Positions 37,302 to 46,815 of a DNA stretch of 64,000 nt are shown in pieces. The notes under the pieces were generated by a model. That model had not been told where the DNA came from, made no database searches, and saw only the letters and a program-made list of their open reading frames with translations. This stretch comes from Actinomycetes bacterium (GTDB taxonomy: Bacteria > Actinomycetota > Acidimicrobiia > Acidimicrobiales > Acidimicrobiaceae): assembly GCA_021805205.1 (NCBI GenBank), contig JAJZFV010000043.1, positions 1 through 64,000 on the forward strand, read 5' to 3'. A program made the translations under genes and the position numbers. Numbering within the stretch: position 1 is the first letter of the stretch; the number at the start of each line of letters is the position of its first letter.

Positions 37302-37505
37302 AAACGATTATTTTAGCCCTAAATCCAAATTTGCCACGATGGCTACCACAGTTGGGATGCACTATATCCGACCATTTAACAAAAGATTAGATCCAAAAAG
37401 ACAAACTGATTTTGAAAGAACTTTGGTGAAATAGTGAGGGTAGCCTATTGGACGTAGCATATTAAAAGAAGTTGCTGACACAGTTAAGTAACAGTTGGAG
37501 GAAGT

Positions 37506-38333
37506 TTGGACGACTTGACACTAGCACGGGCGTTTTATCGTTCATACGAGCAGGCACACGCAGCTATATACTTTTTCGAAGGAGCAGCTCGCCGTTACAG
37601 CGAATTAGGAGTTACCTCTCGCGGCGGCCAATACTTTGGTTCCCGTTCAGCACCTTTAGGCAGAGCCTCCAAGGAATTGGTGTTTTCAACGTTTTACTCA
37701 TTTTCAATGAGATCAATAGAGAGAGCGATACCTGATACTTGGGAGATAGCAAATCCAGATGACTTGGTTGCAGCTCGCTTTGAGGCCGCAGAAGAGCTTT
37801 TTCAACCAGCGTTAAACGCCCTTGGAGAGTCGAAGGTAGATCAACTTATTTCGCAGCTACAAAGAGCGGTGGCAACACTCGAACTAGGAGGTCGACCCCT
37901 CTATGCCGCACACGCATCCCTTGACGACCCAAGAGGAAAGGGAGCACTCCTCTGGCATAACATCACACTCCTTCGAGAGAATCGTGGTGATGGCCATATC
38001 TCTTGCCTGACCGCAGAGGAAGTATCAGGGGTGGAAGCCAACATAATTCACATTGCATCGGGTCGAGTTCCAAAGGAATTTATCACCAATACCAGAGGCT
38101 TCAGTGATGATGAGTGGAACGGAGCCATCAAAAATCTGCGTGACCGCGAACTTCTAAAGGAAGATGATTCGCTAACACCAAGTGGCGAATCGTTGAAAAA
38201 TAACATTGAGGAGTCAACGGATCGCCTTAGTCTAGGAGCAGTTAGCTCGCTCGGGAGCGAATCAAGCGACGTCATCGAAAGTTTGACACAAGTAACTAAA
38301 GCGATAAAGGAGGCCCATAAACTCCCGTTCTAG
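37506..38333 (+). CDS. SCO6745-like (HTH-containing) conserved protein
   Basis: A 275-residue soluble protein. The N-terminus LARAFYRSYEQAHAAIYFF, the aromatic-rich middle and a C-terminal winged-helix-like part (GFSDDEWNGAIKNLRDRELL..DDSLTPSGESL) resemble the actinobacterial SCO6745 family, which has no established biochemical role. The TTG start has GGAGGAAG about 5 bases upstream. A strong terminator follows. It is an isolated plus-strand gene inside an otherwise minus-strand block, so it is probably independently expressed. Family assignment is from memory of its layout. Confidence 0.7.
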   Translation: MDDLTLARAFYRSYEQAHAAIYFFEGAARRYSELGVTSRGGQYFGSRSAPLGRASKELVFSTFYSFSMRSIERAIPDTWEIANPDDLVAARFEAAEELFQPALNALGESKVDQLISQLQRAVATLELGGRPLYAAHASLDDPRGKGALLWHNITLLRENRGDGHISCLTAEEVSGVEANIIHIASGRVPKEFITNTRGFSDDEWNGAIKNLRDRELLKEDDSLTPSGESLKNNIEESTDRLSLGAVSSLGSESSDVIESLTQVTKAIKEAHKLPF

Positions 38334-38368
38334 TAATAGTTAGAAGTTCGGCTAAATACCTCCAAGCA

Positions 38369-38423
38369 GATGTACCTACCGCTAAGGCGAGTAACGACAA
38401 TACCCGGTAGGTACATCTTTTTT
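38369..38423 (+). terminator. intrinsic terminator of SCO6745-like gene
   Basis: GATGTACCTACCG and CGGTAGGTACATC form a perfect 13-bp stem with a 23-base loop, followed by TTTTTT. It lies 36 bases past the stop. Confidence 0.9.
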
Positions 38424-38478
38424 ATCCAGCAAATACATCGCTCGACGAACTAACCCAGGTTCGATGCTATGCCAACTG

Positions 38479-39270
38479 CTAACTGGCACTCTGTGAATAG
38501 GTTCTTCCGTCATTCGCAACTATAGCGACTCCGCTAATTTTGCTCGCCGAGACCGAAGAGGCTGCGATTACGTGAAGCGTTCCACCCCTTGGAACTGCGT
38601 AATCACCGGCTACCTCACTCTTTGATCCACTCGATACCACAATGCTGTAGACCTTCCCCGGCGCAAGCCCCTTCATTGTCAAAACTAGTTGAGACCCCCA
38701 ACCGCGAGGCTCGGCTATGAGAGTGCCCATATATTGATTGGTTGAACCAGGTGACACCATATCGATTTTGGCCGAAGCTGGTGAGGCGGAGACAGTTGCG
38801 ACGTAGTTGCCTCCTTGGCGCAACGCCAGCAGAGTTGCCAAAGATGCAACTGCCAAGATCGAAGCAGCTACTGCAACGACCCTCGAGACAAAAGCCTTTC
38901 GCTTCAGCCTTCGATTTTCAACAACGAGAAAATCCCTCTCGGTGGTGTCGTAGGCAGGATTCGCAACGTCCATTACAAGGCTCAACCCTGATATCGCATC
39001 ATCGCTAATAGAAGTATCATCTTCGAAGACAAAAGATTGAGGAGACTCTGCATCTCCTTTGCCAACTCTCGGTGCAGCAGATGAAAGTTCACTGTGTTGT
39101 TGATTTTTCGAAACTACCGAAAAGATGGCTATCGTTTCGCGCATCTGCGATACTTCTTTTCGACACTCTTCGCAGTCAATTAGATGCTCTTCTAATTCAG
39201 GCTCACTTCCTGGACCTTCAATTAAGAATGAGGCAATCTTCTCCTTGACTTGTTCATGTTCGCTAGGCAT
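38479..39270 (-). CDS. zinc-finger anti-sigma factor (RskA-like)
   Basis: A 263-residue membrane protein that should hold the adjacent ECF sigma factor inactive. The N-terminal anti-sigma domain has HLIDCEEC (His 29, Cys 33, Cys 36), the H-x3-C-x2-C motif. One membrane segment lies near residue 143-163 (VAVAASILAVASLATLLAL). The extracytoplasmic part has PGKVYSIVV and RGGTLHVIA, as in RskA sensor domains. The ATG at 39270 is used because the sigma gene ends one base before it and GAGGTGG is upstream; a longer frame runs into the sigma gene. The signal sensed is unknown. Confidence 0.9.
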   Translation of the reverse strand: MPSEHEQVKEKIASFLIEGPGSEPELEEHLIDCEECRKEVSQMRETIAIFSVVSKNQQHSELSSAAPRVGKGDAESPQSFVFEDDTSISDDAISGLSLVMDVANPAYDTTERDFLVVENRRLKRKAFVSRVVAVAASILAVASLATLLALRQGGNYVATVSASPASAKIDMVSPGSTNQYMGTLIAEPRGWGSQLVLTMKGLAPGKVYSIVVSSGSKSEVAGDYAVPRGGTLHVIAASSVSASKISGVAIVANDGRTYSQSAS

Positions 39271-39271
39271 C

Positions 39272-39796
39272 TCATGCCACCTCAGCAAATAAATTTCGAG
39301 CATTCTTTAGGGCGTAAAATAGACGAGACTTAACCGTACCTAAAGGTAAATTTAAAAGTTCGCTAGCGTCGTTTAAGGAGACCCCATCAAGCACAACTAC
39401 CTCGATTACCCTTCGATGTTCAAACGACAGAAGATTCAAGACTTTTTCCACAGCAATTCGATCCACGATATAGTTGTCGAAGTCCACTTCGTTCCGACTA
39501 AACATCGGTTTAGATTTATCACCTAGATCAGCGGTAGAAATCAATCTAGATCCCCGACGATACTGATCGACAATAAGGTTACGAACGACCCTGAAGAGCC
39601 ACCGACGCACCACTTCCTCATCTAATAACGAGGAATCATTCGACTGAGATTTTATCAATCTGGCGAAGCTCTCCTGAACCACATCGAGTGCCAATCCGCG
39701 GTCTCCGCACAAAGAAACTGCATATCCTATCAAATCGTTTGAATGAGACTTCCATACGGTATCAATGCGCTCTGTTGCGATCACTTGCCCACCCAA
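39272..39796 (-). CDS. ECF-type RNA polymerase sigma factor
   Basis: A 174-residue sigma-70 family protein of the extracytoplasmic function group. Region 2 is around residues 15-85 (DLIGYAVSLCGDRGLALDVVQESF, WLFRVVRNLIVDQYRR). Region 4 is around residues 118-168, with the helix-turn-helix SLNDASELLNLPLGTVKSRLFYALK. The start is probably TTG at 39796; a GTG four codons later is an alternative. It is coupled to the anti-sigma gene. Its target may include the neighbouring secreted repeat protein; this is inference only. Confidence 0.93.
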   Translation of the reverse strand: MGGQVIATERIDTVWKSHSNDLIGYAVSLCGDRGLALDVVQESFARLIKSQSNDSSLLDEEVVRRWLFRVVRNLIVDQYRRGSRLISTADLGDKSKPMFSRNEVDFDNYIVDRIAVEKVLNLLSFEHRRVIEVVVLDGVSLNDASELLNLPLGTVKSRLFYALKNARNLFAEVA

Positions 39797-39820
39797 TTGT
39801 CCCCAAGCCTCAAAATAAGA

Positions 39821-39853
39821 GACCTACCACGATCTATAACCCCGCGGTAGGTC
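39821..39853 (-). terminator. terminator of the secreted propeller protein gene
   Basis: GACCTACC and GGTAGGTC pair and are followed on the minus strand by TCTTATTTT. It lies about 43 bases past the stop of the propeller gene, ahead of the sigma-factor start. Confidence 0.7.
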
Positions 39854-39895
39854 CCCTATTTCAATTATGAGGATTTTTTGCGAAAATGAATTCCG

Positions 39896-41725
39896 CTAAC
39901 CAACGATTGGCTTGTTTAGCATCATTCCACCCGTCGATCCCTCAAAGGGGGCGTCACCGTAAGAAAAGACGCCGCCGTCTGCTGCAATTAGCCAGTAGCC
40001 GTTTCCATAGGGGGTTGGTTGAATTCCGACTATTGGTTGGTTGAGCATCATGCCCCCAGTCGAGCCGAAGAAGGATGCATCGCCGTAAGCGAAGACGCCA
40101 CCGTCGGCTGCTACCAGCCAGTAACCCATTCCATCTGGAGTAGCAGCTATTCCTACGATCGGCTTGTTTAGGTTCATCCCAGCTGCTGAGCCATAAGACA
40201 TTGCATCACCGTAAGCAAAGACGCCGCCATCGGCTGCTACCAGCCAGTAGCCTTTGCCATCTGGAGTAGCAGCTATTCCTACGATCGGCTTGTTTAGGTT
40301 CATCCCAGCTGCTGAGCCATAAGACATTGCATCACCGTAAGCAAAGACGCCACCATCGGCGGCTGCTAACCAGTAACCTTTGTTATCAGGGGTATTTGCT
40401 ATTCCTACGATCGGCTTGTTTAGGTTCATCCCAGCTGCTGAGCCATAAGACTGTGATGATCCGAAGTTAAAGACGCCGCCATCGCTACCTGCGAATCGAT
40501 AACCAGCTGGGGCTTCCCGCGTAACCAACTCATGGAGGGAGTTCTCGGTATCGTTTAGATAGTAAATCGCCAAAGAACCATCACTCAGGGTGACCGCCTG
40601 TATTCCAAAAAGGCTCCCCGCTGGCTCCGAAGGAGCAACATTTCTACTTCCTACCGTGGCACCGGTCGTTGGGTTTATTTCAACAATTGTGTTGACCCCA
40701 CCGTTCGCAATGAAAAGATCTCCGTTCAAAGGATTTATGGTAACTCCGATCGGGACGTTCAGAGAACCGCCCTGTGCAATTAGCTTGGTAGTCGGGGTTC
40801 CAGCCGATATTCCACTTATGCCATAAAGAGCGTTATTGGACGAATCGGTGACATAAAGCGTATCCATCTTGGCGGAGTAGACGATAGCCGAAGGTCCCAA
40901 GTTGGTAGCCGATGAAGAAGTTGAACCAGAGGGAACACTCCACGGGACTTGACCAAGCAAGGTAATTGGATCGCCACCGAAATTAGGAGCGGAGAGGTGA
41001 GAGATCTCATAGATCTTTCCGTCGTTGATATTTGACCAGAAGAATGCTGGAGCCGCCGCATTTCCGTTGAATGCCTCACCCCATGGTCCGTTGAAAGCGC
41101 TGGTAACGGGATTCATCGCTGCTGCAGTTGTCGTGTTGTTGATCGTTCCCGATCCACCAGTTGACAACAGAGCACTACCAGTTGGATTATTGTTACCAAG
41201 AACTATAGAGACGTCGCCGCTTGGACCGCCGCTCGGGTTCGGACCAATGTCACTGGTCCAAAGCGCAGCTCCGTTTGCATTGAAAGCAAGGCCGGCTGTA
41301 CCATAAAGTGCGCCTTGGGAGATCGTTGTGGCGACACCATTGCGAATTCGAACGATGGAGCTACCAGCACCTGCGGTGCCGGCAGCATTATTAAAGTCGC
41401 TAACAATTACATCGCCTGGCTGCCACAATGAACCCGCCGAAGGCACAAAATTCGAAGGGACTACGGCGATACCATAGGGATTATTGTCGCCGTTAGCTGC
41501 AACGGTCGACGAGACCATCACGTCCCGTAAGTCATTTAGTACTGAGTTGCCCGAGGTAGCTGCAGAGGCTAGCTGCGAAGTCGCAGCTATAGCTCCCGCA
41601 CCAATCGCCAATGAGCCAAGGGTGGTTACTCCAGCAACGGCCAAGGAAGAGAAGATCTTCGCCCGACTCGATGCTCTTCGTTTTTCATGATTTGAATTTA
41701 TCTTCATGCCACGACTACGTACCAT
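39896..41725 (-). CDS. secreted beta-propeller / tandem-repeat protein
   Basis: A 609-residue exported protein. A charged N-terminus and hydrophobic core (residues ~27-55, ending ASAA) form a signal peptide. Residues ~60-400 hold NHL-like blades (NPYGIAVVP, YGTAGLAFNANG, VPIGVTINPLNGDLFIANGG), a six-blade type propeller. Residues 408-609 are five 42-residue repeats with the core GYWLVAADGGVFAYGDA..YGSAAGMNLNKPIVGIAATPDG, the last cut at PIVG. Such repeats are common in secreted Acidimicrobiia proteins and may bind glycans or surfaces; no enzyme activity is shown. Start 41725 or an ATG at 41707; neither has a strong site. It is downstream of priA and beside the sigma/anti-sigma pair. Confidence 0.85.
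   Translation of the reverse strand: MVRSRGMKINSNHEKRRASSRAKIFSSLAVAGVTTLGSLAIGAGAIAATSQLASAATSGNSVLNDLRDVMVSSTVAANGDNNPYGIAVVPSNFVPSAGSLWQPGDVIVSDFNNAAGTAGAGSSIVRIRNGVATTISQGALYGTAGLAFNANGAALWTSDIGPNPSGGPSGDVSIVLGNNNPTGSALLSTGGSGTINNTTTAAAMNPVTSAFNGPWGEAFNGNAAAPAFFWSNINDGKIYEISHLSAPNFGGDPITLLGQVPWSVPSGSTSSSATNLGPSAIVYSAKMDTLYVTDSSNNALYGISGISAGTPTTKLIAQGGSLNVPIGVTINPLNGDLFIANGGVNTIVEINPTTGATVGSRNVAPSEPAGSLFGIQAVTLSDGSLAIYYLNDTENSLHELVTREAPAGYRFAGSDGGVFNFGSSQSYGSAAGMNLNKPIVGIANTPDNKGYWLAAADGGVFAYGDAMSYGSAAGMNLNKPIVGIAATPDGKGYWLVAADGGVFAYGDAMSYGSAAGMNLNKPIVGIAATPDGMGYWLVAADGGVFAYGDASFFGSTGGMMLNQPIVGIQPTPYGNGYWLIAADGGVFSYGDAPFEGSTGGMMLNKPIVG
39899..40504 (-). repeat. 126-bp tandem repeats in the propeller protein gene
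   Basis: Five in-frame units of 126 bp (the last truncated) encode the 42-residue repeats. Units two and three share long stretches of identical bases (for example a 70-base block near 40155-40225 and 40281-40351), so they are recent duplications prone to slippage or unequal exchange. Confidence 0.9.
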
Positions 41726-41760
41726 GGGAACAAAAAGTTCACTATTAAATTGAAATTTCT

Positions 41761-43905
41761 CTAAAAATCTTCGAAGTAGCGCTCTACAAAGAAACTATTG
41801 CCAACCTTAACCCTCACGAGCTCAATGATAAAGTAAGCCTCTGCTTCGTTCGCTGCCACTAGAGCTAGGGCTGTATCAGAGATTTCGAAGACGCTCGCAA
41901 CCGATTTTGTCCAATTCATATTCGACAATGAAGCCAGATCTACCGCTGTAGCTTCACCTCTCGCCTCGATCACCTCAGCAAAAGTGTCCCTTACTAATTC
42001 AAAGCCAGCTGTGCCATTTCGGGTGGCGGATACTTTGACCTGGAACGAATATGGAGGCATGGAAAATTCGTGCCGCGATGCCAAGTCGATTTGGTATATG
42101 TCGCGAGGTCGCTTCTCCATAATCGCCTTTACATAATTCACCTCATGCGACCTGGCACCGATATAAAGTGGGCACTTGGCACTCGAATCCACCAAGATAC
42201 GACTTGCCTTATACCATGCCTCATATAAACGATTTATAGAGGCGTATCCGAATTGACTCGCCAGAGCATCAACGTCCAAGAGAGCCACACCGGCAGCTCT
42301 TCGATACCGATTAAGTACCATCGACGTTCCCACCACAATTCCATTTTGAGGCAGTTCTTTGCTATCACCATCGACGTGGGTAACTCTATCGCCATAAATT
42401 CCCCAAAGCTCATCCGCAATCCTGAGTGAACCCATGGAGGCCACTTTGATCTTTGTCCCTTTGCACCTACCACAAGCAAACGGAGTCGATCTATGGCAAT
42501 TCGGACACCGGAGTCCGCGCGCGTGCAATCTATCGAAAAACTCCTCAGCCCGCGCAGTGGAGAAGTTATACCTTCTTACCGGCGCCATCTCAGCTGAAGC
42601 GTCGTCGGTGTATACCTCCCCGTAGACCAGAGGGGCATCGCAGACCTCACAAGTTACCGCCTCCTTGCACTTGCGACAGATATAACGGTTCACCCTGCCT
42701 TTCTTGTTGTAGACGATTAGCAGCGGTCCACTATCGACCTCGCCAACCTCTCCAATCCATTCGATCAACTGATCATTGATCCCATGGGAATTAGATGTAA
42801 TTGCACCCAATCGAACATTTGGCCAAGCACCAGAATCATTTGAATTTCCCTTCGGACGGGCTACACGATGAAGTGTTGGGTCTGGAAAACCGGTAGCCAA
42901 TAAAAGATCGACGCCATGTTGGCGGCTCCTAAGAAGGCCAACGCTGGTGCTGTCGATCTTAGGATTAGGTATTGACTTATGACCAGCCGAAGTTGGATCC
43001 ACCAACAAGATCAACGATAGACCAGCTATGGGTGCAAAGATTGCGCTACGGGTGCCCAAAACAATCTGAGCCGATTCAAAGCGCCTCCGCGCCTTTGCAG
43101 AGAGTGTCTTATCGATAACGACGAAGCTTGCTCCGTCTTCACGCAGTCTCCGTGCATCGAAGTCAAGCTGGTATAGATCTGGGTAAATTACGAGAATTCG
43201 TTCAATTGCTAACTTTGGGCTTGCATCACAACTCTGGTCAACATAAAACTCGTCGCTACCCAAAGCTTGGTCATAAGAACCACTAACTGCCGCCGGGAAG
43301 CCATCCGGGTTCGGTGAAGCTATCCTGCTGTAGACAATATCGACGGCCGAAACGTTGGGAGAGATGCGGATCGACTCCCTTTTGCAAGATTGAGATCTCG
43401 GTGTATTACCCGAAGCTATAAGGTCGAGTCCACCGCCAGAACTAGTATCGGTCACCAGAGCAATATCGTCCCCACCCTGAGGTGGAATTGAGGCGATTGC
43501 ATCTAGGGCAGTTGTAACTACAGGTCTGTTTACTCCTTCGGTGAGCTCGTCATCGACAAAACGATGGCCAAGCAAATTTGAAGGAAACCTTGAAGATGCA
43601 GAGTCAATCAGCTTTACAAACTGGACCTTAGAGCCGCCAAATAAGTGCTGCAGGCCCGCACTAAATGAAAGAAAGTCAAGTGGGAGCGAGATGGAAGATA
43701 CATCATCGATCTCGCTGATCCGAATATCGGTGGGGGGTTCAACTCCCACCTCGACAATCCAGCCCTTTTCTTTTCGTCCATGGATTTGACCAAAGACGAC
43801 CGCACCTACCTTTACCCTCTCGGGGCTATCGCCCGAGTATTTATAGGTAAAGGTACGGTCGAGTGAGACGATATCGAAGAGGACCTCTATGTAGAGGTCG
43901 CTCAC
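41761..43905 (-). CDS. priA: primosomal protein N' (PriA), helicase motifs degenerate
   Basis: A 714-residue PriA-type protein for restarting replication forks. The N-terminal 3'-end-binding domain (IEVLFDIVSLDRTFTYKY) is conserved. Zinc cysteines are present as CRKCKEAVTCEVC and CPNCHRSTPFACGRC around residues 430-500. The ATPase motifs are lost: no Walker A GKT is visible, and the DEAH box is replaced by LILLVDPTSAGH. This matches actinobacterial PriA, thought to act without helicase activity. It starts 2 bases after metK, so is co-transcribed. Confidence 0.9.
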   Translation of the reverse strand: MSDLYIEVLFDIVSLDRTFTYKYSGDSPERVKVGAVVFGQIHGRKEKGWIVEVGVEPPTDIRISEIDDVSSISLPLDFLSFSAGLQHLFGGSKVQFVKLIDSASSRFPSNLLGHRFVDDELTEGVNRPVVTTALDAIASIPPQGGDDIALVTDTSSGGGLDLIASGNTPRSQSCKRESIRISPNVSAVDIVYSRIASPNPDGFPAAVSGSYDQALGSDEFYVDQSCDASPKLAIERILVIYPDLYQLDFDARRLREDGASFVVIDKTLSAKARRRFESAQIVLGTRSAIFAPIAGLSLILLVDPTSAGHKSIPNPKIDSTSVGLLRSRQHGVDLLLATGFPDPTLHRVARPKGNSNDSGAWPNVRLGAITSNSHGINDQLIEWIGEVGEVDSGPLLIVYNKKGRVNRYICRKCKEAVTCEVCDAPLVYGEVYTDDASAEMAPVRRYNFSTARAEEFFDRLHARGLRCPNCHRSTPFACGRCKGTKIKVASMGSLRIADELWGIYGDRVTHVDGDSKELPQNGIVVGTSMVLNRYRRAAGVALLDVDALASQFGYASINRLYEAWYKASRILVDSSAKCPLYIGARSHEVNYVKAIMEKRPRDIYQIDLASRHEFSMPPYSFQVKVSATRNGTAGFELVRDTFAEVIEARGEATAVDLASLSNMNWTKSVASVFEISDTALALVAANEAEAYFIIELVRVKVGNSFFVERYFEDF

Positions 43906-43907
43906 GC

Positions 43908-45101
43908 TTAGTTTCCTAACGCAGCCTTGAAAAGATCAAGGCGAGAGAGCTTCTCCCAGCTAAATCCTTTGTCGCTCCTGCCGAAGTGGCCGTATGCAGC
44001 GGTACGTCGATAAATTGGACGACGAAGATCGAGATCCCTGATGATGGCGGCGGGACGTAGATCAAAGACTTCGTTTATGGCTTCAATTATCTTTTCCTTA
44101 GAGACCTGCTCGGTACCGAAGGTATCCACCATAAGTGATACAGGCCGGGCGACCCCAATGGCATATGCGACTTGAACCTCGCATCGCGTAGCTGCCCCAG
44201 AGGCTACAACGTGCTTAGCTACCCATCTGGCAGCATACGCGGCAGATCGGTCAACCTTACTTGGATCCTTGCCTGAAAACGCTCCCCCGCCGTGCCGGGC
44301 CGAACCGCCGTAGGTGTCGACAATGATCTTTCGACCCGTCAAACCAGTATCAGCATGAGGCCCACCAAGTTCAAACCTGCCGGTCGGATTGGCAAGAATC
44401 CTTAGATTTTTCGAATCTAGAAAGTCTGGGATCATTGGCATGATAACCGACTCTCGAAGGTCTGGAAGAAGAAGGGTATTTAGGTCAATTCCCGGTTGAT
44501 GTTGAGTTGAAATAAGAACCGTATCTAGACGGATCGGCCTATTTCCCTCGTACTCAACTGTCACTTGGGTCTTTCCATCTGGTCGCAGATATGGCAAAAC
44601 ACCAGCTCTTCGGACTTCGGAGAGGCGTTGCGATAGACGGTGAGCTAGCCAAATTGGAAGTGGCATGTAGTCAGGTGTCTCATCACAAGCAAAACCGAAC
44701 ATCATTCCCTGATCACCGGCACCCAAGGTATCGAGTTCGTCTTCAGTGTGCATCGAACGTTGCTCGAAGGCACTCGTCACACCAGCTGAGATATCTGGAC
44801 TTTGCTCGTCGATGGAGACTATAACTCCGCAGGTGTTTCCATCAAAGCCGTAGCTCTCGGAGGTATATCCGATGTCGCAAATCGTATTGCGGACCAACTT
44901 GGGAATATCGACGTAACTCGAAGTCGTGATTTCGCCAGCCACTACAACTAACCCCGTCGTCAACAAAGTCTCGCAAGCGACTCGTCCCATCGGATCTGAC
45001 GTCAAGATCGCATCAAGGACAGAATCTGAAATTTGATCGGCCATTTTGTCGGGGTGACCCTCAGTGACTGATTCAGACGTAAACGTGTAACGATCCGACA
45101 T
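43908..45101 (-). CDS. metK: S-adenosylmethionine synthetase
   Basis: MetK makes SAM from methionine and ATP, the methyl donor of the cell. [15 protein letters not shown] at the N-terminus, [12 protein letters not shown] near residue 127 and [15 protein letters not shown] near residue 268 are the three ATP/phosphate motifs. Length 397 is typical. No SAM riboswitch fits in the 70 bases before the start. It is co-transcribed with priA and follows coaBC. Confidence 0.97.
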   Translation of the reverse strand: MSDRYTFTSESVTEGHPDKMADQISDSVLDAILTSDPMGRVACETLLTTGLVVVAGEITTSSYVDIPKLVRNTICDIGYTSESYGFDGNTCGVIVSIDEQSPDISAGVTSAFEQRSMHTEDELDTLGAGDQGMMFGFACDETPDYMPLPIWLAHRLSQRLSEVRRAGVLPYLRPDGKTQVTVEYEGNRPIRLDTVLISTQHQPGIDLNTLLLPDLRESVIMPMIPDFLDSKNLRILANPTGRFELGGPHADTGLTGRKIIVDTYGGSARHGGGAFSGKDPSKVDRSAAYAARWVAKHVVASGAATRCEVQVAYAIGVARPVSLMVDTFGTEQVSKEKIIEAINEVFDLRPAAIIRDLDLRRPIYRRTAAYGHFGRSDKGFSWEKLSRLDLFKAALGN

Positions 45102-45171
45102 AAATACCTTTCTCTACCACTTTCAACTCGCGAAATTAATCGTAATTCTTGAATTGCTTCAAATATATCGT

Positions 45172-46374
45172 CTAAAGGCGTTCAGCCAAAGCGTTCACTA
45201 CTTCTATCGCGATAGCCCTCTTCGGCGCCAATGGAACAAATCTGCTGGAACCATCTGCAAATAAGATTACTACCTCGTTGTCAGCGCTTCCAAAGCGGGT
45301 TTCTTCCTTAGACACGTCATTTACCACAAGGATATCGCACCCCTTTTTGGCGATCTTAAGGCGCCCATTCTTCTCAACATCGTCAGTTTCGGCCGCAAAA
45401 CCAACTGTAATGAACTTTCTCGAAAACTTCTTAGATTCGCTCACAACACCGGCGAGAATATCGGGGTTTTCAACGAGCTTCAACTCCGGAACGTTTCCCG
45501 AACCACGCTTGAACTTACTATTCCAGGGGGTCTCAACTCGATAGTCGGCAACGGCAGCGCACATAATCAATGCATCTGCATCTTCACAAGAACGTCGCGT
45601 TGCCCCATCCATCTCGAGCGCACTCTCCACTCGCACCACTTCAAGGCGCGGGGATTCAACTTGGAGTTCAACTGTAGATACCGCGACAACACTTGCCCCC
45701 CGATCCAGAAGGGCCGAAACAATAGCGAACCCCTGCTTGCCACTCGATCGATTACCGATAAAGCGCACTGGATCTATCGCTTCTCGGGTACCGCCTATCG
45801 TAACTACAACGCTCTTGCCTGCGAGGTCCTTACTTCCTACTTCAGCGACGACAGAATCTATAACGACCTCAGTGGCGGCCAACCGTCCAAATCCCACGTC
45901 CCCGCCGGCAAGTATTCCGTGTTCGGGGTCGATGACCACAAAACCTCGGCGGCGAATCGTAGCAACGTTCTCAACTACTGCCGGATGAGCCCACATCTCC
46001 TTGTGCATAGCCGCCGCCAAAATCACTTTGGCGTCTGTGGAGACTAAGATCGTCGAGAGAGCGTCATCGCAAGATCCAACTGCGAATTTGCTCAAGATAT
46101 CAGCAGTCGCCGGGGCAACAACAACTGCATCTACGCCTTGTCCTATTTTGGTATGAGGAATCGGCGAATCGCCATTGAAGAGCGAAGTGATCGGCTCGTT
46201 TGAACCTAAGGCCCGGAACGTGGTAAGACCGACGAAATTAAGCGAGTTAGCAGTGAGAATAGGGGTTACAGTGGCCCCCTCGTCTATCAACCGCCGCATG
46301 AGTTCAACGGCCTTGTATGCGGCTATTCCGCCGCCAACTCCCAAGGCCAAAGAGACACCCTCAAGACGCTTCAT
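45172..46374 (-). CDS. coaBC: phosphopantothenoylcysteine decarboxylase / synthetase
   Basis: CoaBC performs two coenzyme A steps: joining cysteine to phosphopantothenate and decarboxylating the product. The N-terminal flavin domain has GGIAAYKAVELMRRL and the AAMHKEMW segment near residue 120. The C-terminal synthetase domain starts near residue 185 with TIGGTREAIDPVRFIGNRSSGKQG and has ADALIMCAAVADYRV. Length 400 is normal. It follows rpoZ by 14 bases. Confidence 0.96.
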   Translation of the reverse strand: MKRLEGVSLALGVGGGIAAYKAVELMRRLIDEGATVTPILTANSLNFVGLTTFRALGSNEPITSLFNGDSPIPHTKIGQGVDAVVVAPATADILSKFAVGSCDDALSTILVSTDAKVILAAAMHKEMWAHPAVVENVATIRRRGFVVIDPEHGILAGGDVGFGRLAATEVVIDSVVAEVGSKDLAGKSVVVTIGGTREAIDPVRFIGNRSSGKQGFAIVSALLDRGASVVAVSTVELQVESPRLEVVRVESALEMDGATRRSCEDADALIMCAAVADYRVETPWNSKFKRGSGNVPELKLVENPDILAGVVSESKKFSRKFITVGFAAETDDVEKNGRLKIAKKGCDILVVNDVSKEETRFGSADNEVVILFADGSSRFVPLAPKRAIAIEVVNALAERL

Positions 46375-46388
46375 CTACGGGCGATGGG

Positions 46389-46745
46389 CTATTCGCCGTC
46401 AAATTCAGTCTCAACGAAGACTTCCTCTGCGAGAAATTCCATCTCCTCGAGATCGGTATCGTCCCCGACGATAGAGACTGGCACTTCACTACCTTCAGAT
46501 GCGTCCCGCGTCGGTCTTACAAATCCAGTAGCAACCTCTTCAAATGCGGCAGAGAGGGCCTTATGGTTGATTGCATCAAACTGGGGTGGAGTTATAGATC
46601 CAACTTGTGATCCAAGGTGGGAGTAGTAGGCATTAATCTGCCTAGCTCTACGAGCGACGAGTGTAACTAGAGAGAACTTCGAATCTACCTTGTCGAGAAG
46701 ATCCTCTATGGGTGGATTCATCAATGACGGTTCATACTGACTCAT
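46389..46745 (-). CDS. rpoZ: RNA polymerase omega subunit
   Basis: A 118-residue omega subunit that helps assemble the beta-prime subunit. The conserved core is PPIEDLLDKVDSKFSLVTLVARRARQINAYY at residues ~11-41, then ALSAAFEEV. The acidic C-terminal tail is longer than in many species. GAGG lies 6 bases before the ATG at 46745. It lies 70 bases after gmk and before coaBC, the common actinobacterial order. Confidence 0.93.
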   Translation of the reverse strand: MSQYEPSLMNPPIEDLLDKVDSKFSLVTLVARRARQINAYYSHLGSQVGSITPPQFDAINHKALSAAFEEVATGFVRPTRDASEGSEVPVSIVGDDTDLEEMEFLAEEVFVETEFDGE

Positions 46746-46815
46746 TAAAACCTCGTACGACTTCTAGAAGCTGTTGTCAAACTGATAATCCTAGTCGGCA
46801 CTACTAAATGAGGCG

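Noticed and set aside
35720-37505. FMN riboswitch upstream of the ribE-ribBA genes
   Set aside because: The conserved riboswitch segments were not found; the gene is 21 bases after fmt, leaving no room.
45102-45171. SAM riboswitch before metK
   Set aside because: Only 70 bases separate the genes and no stem-loop of that type is visible.
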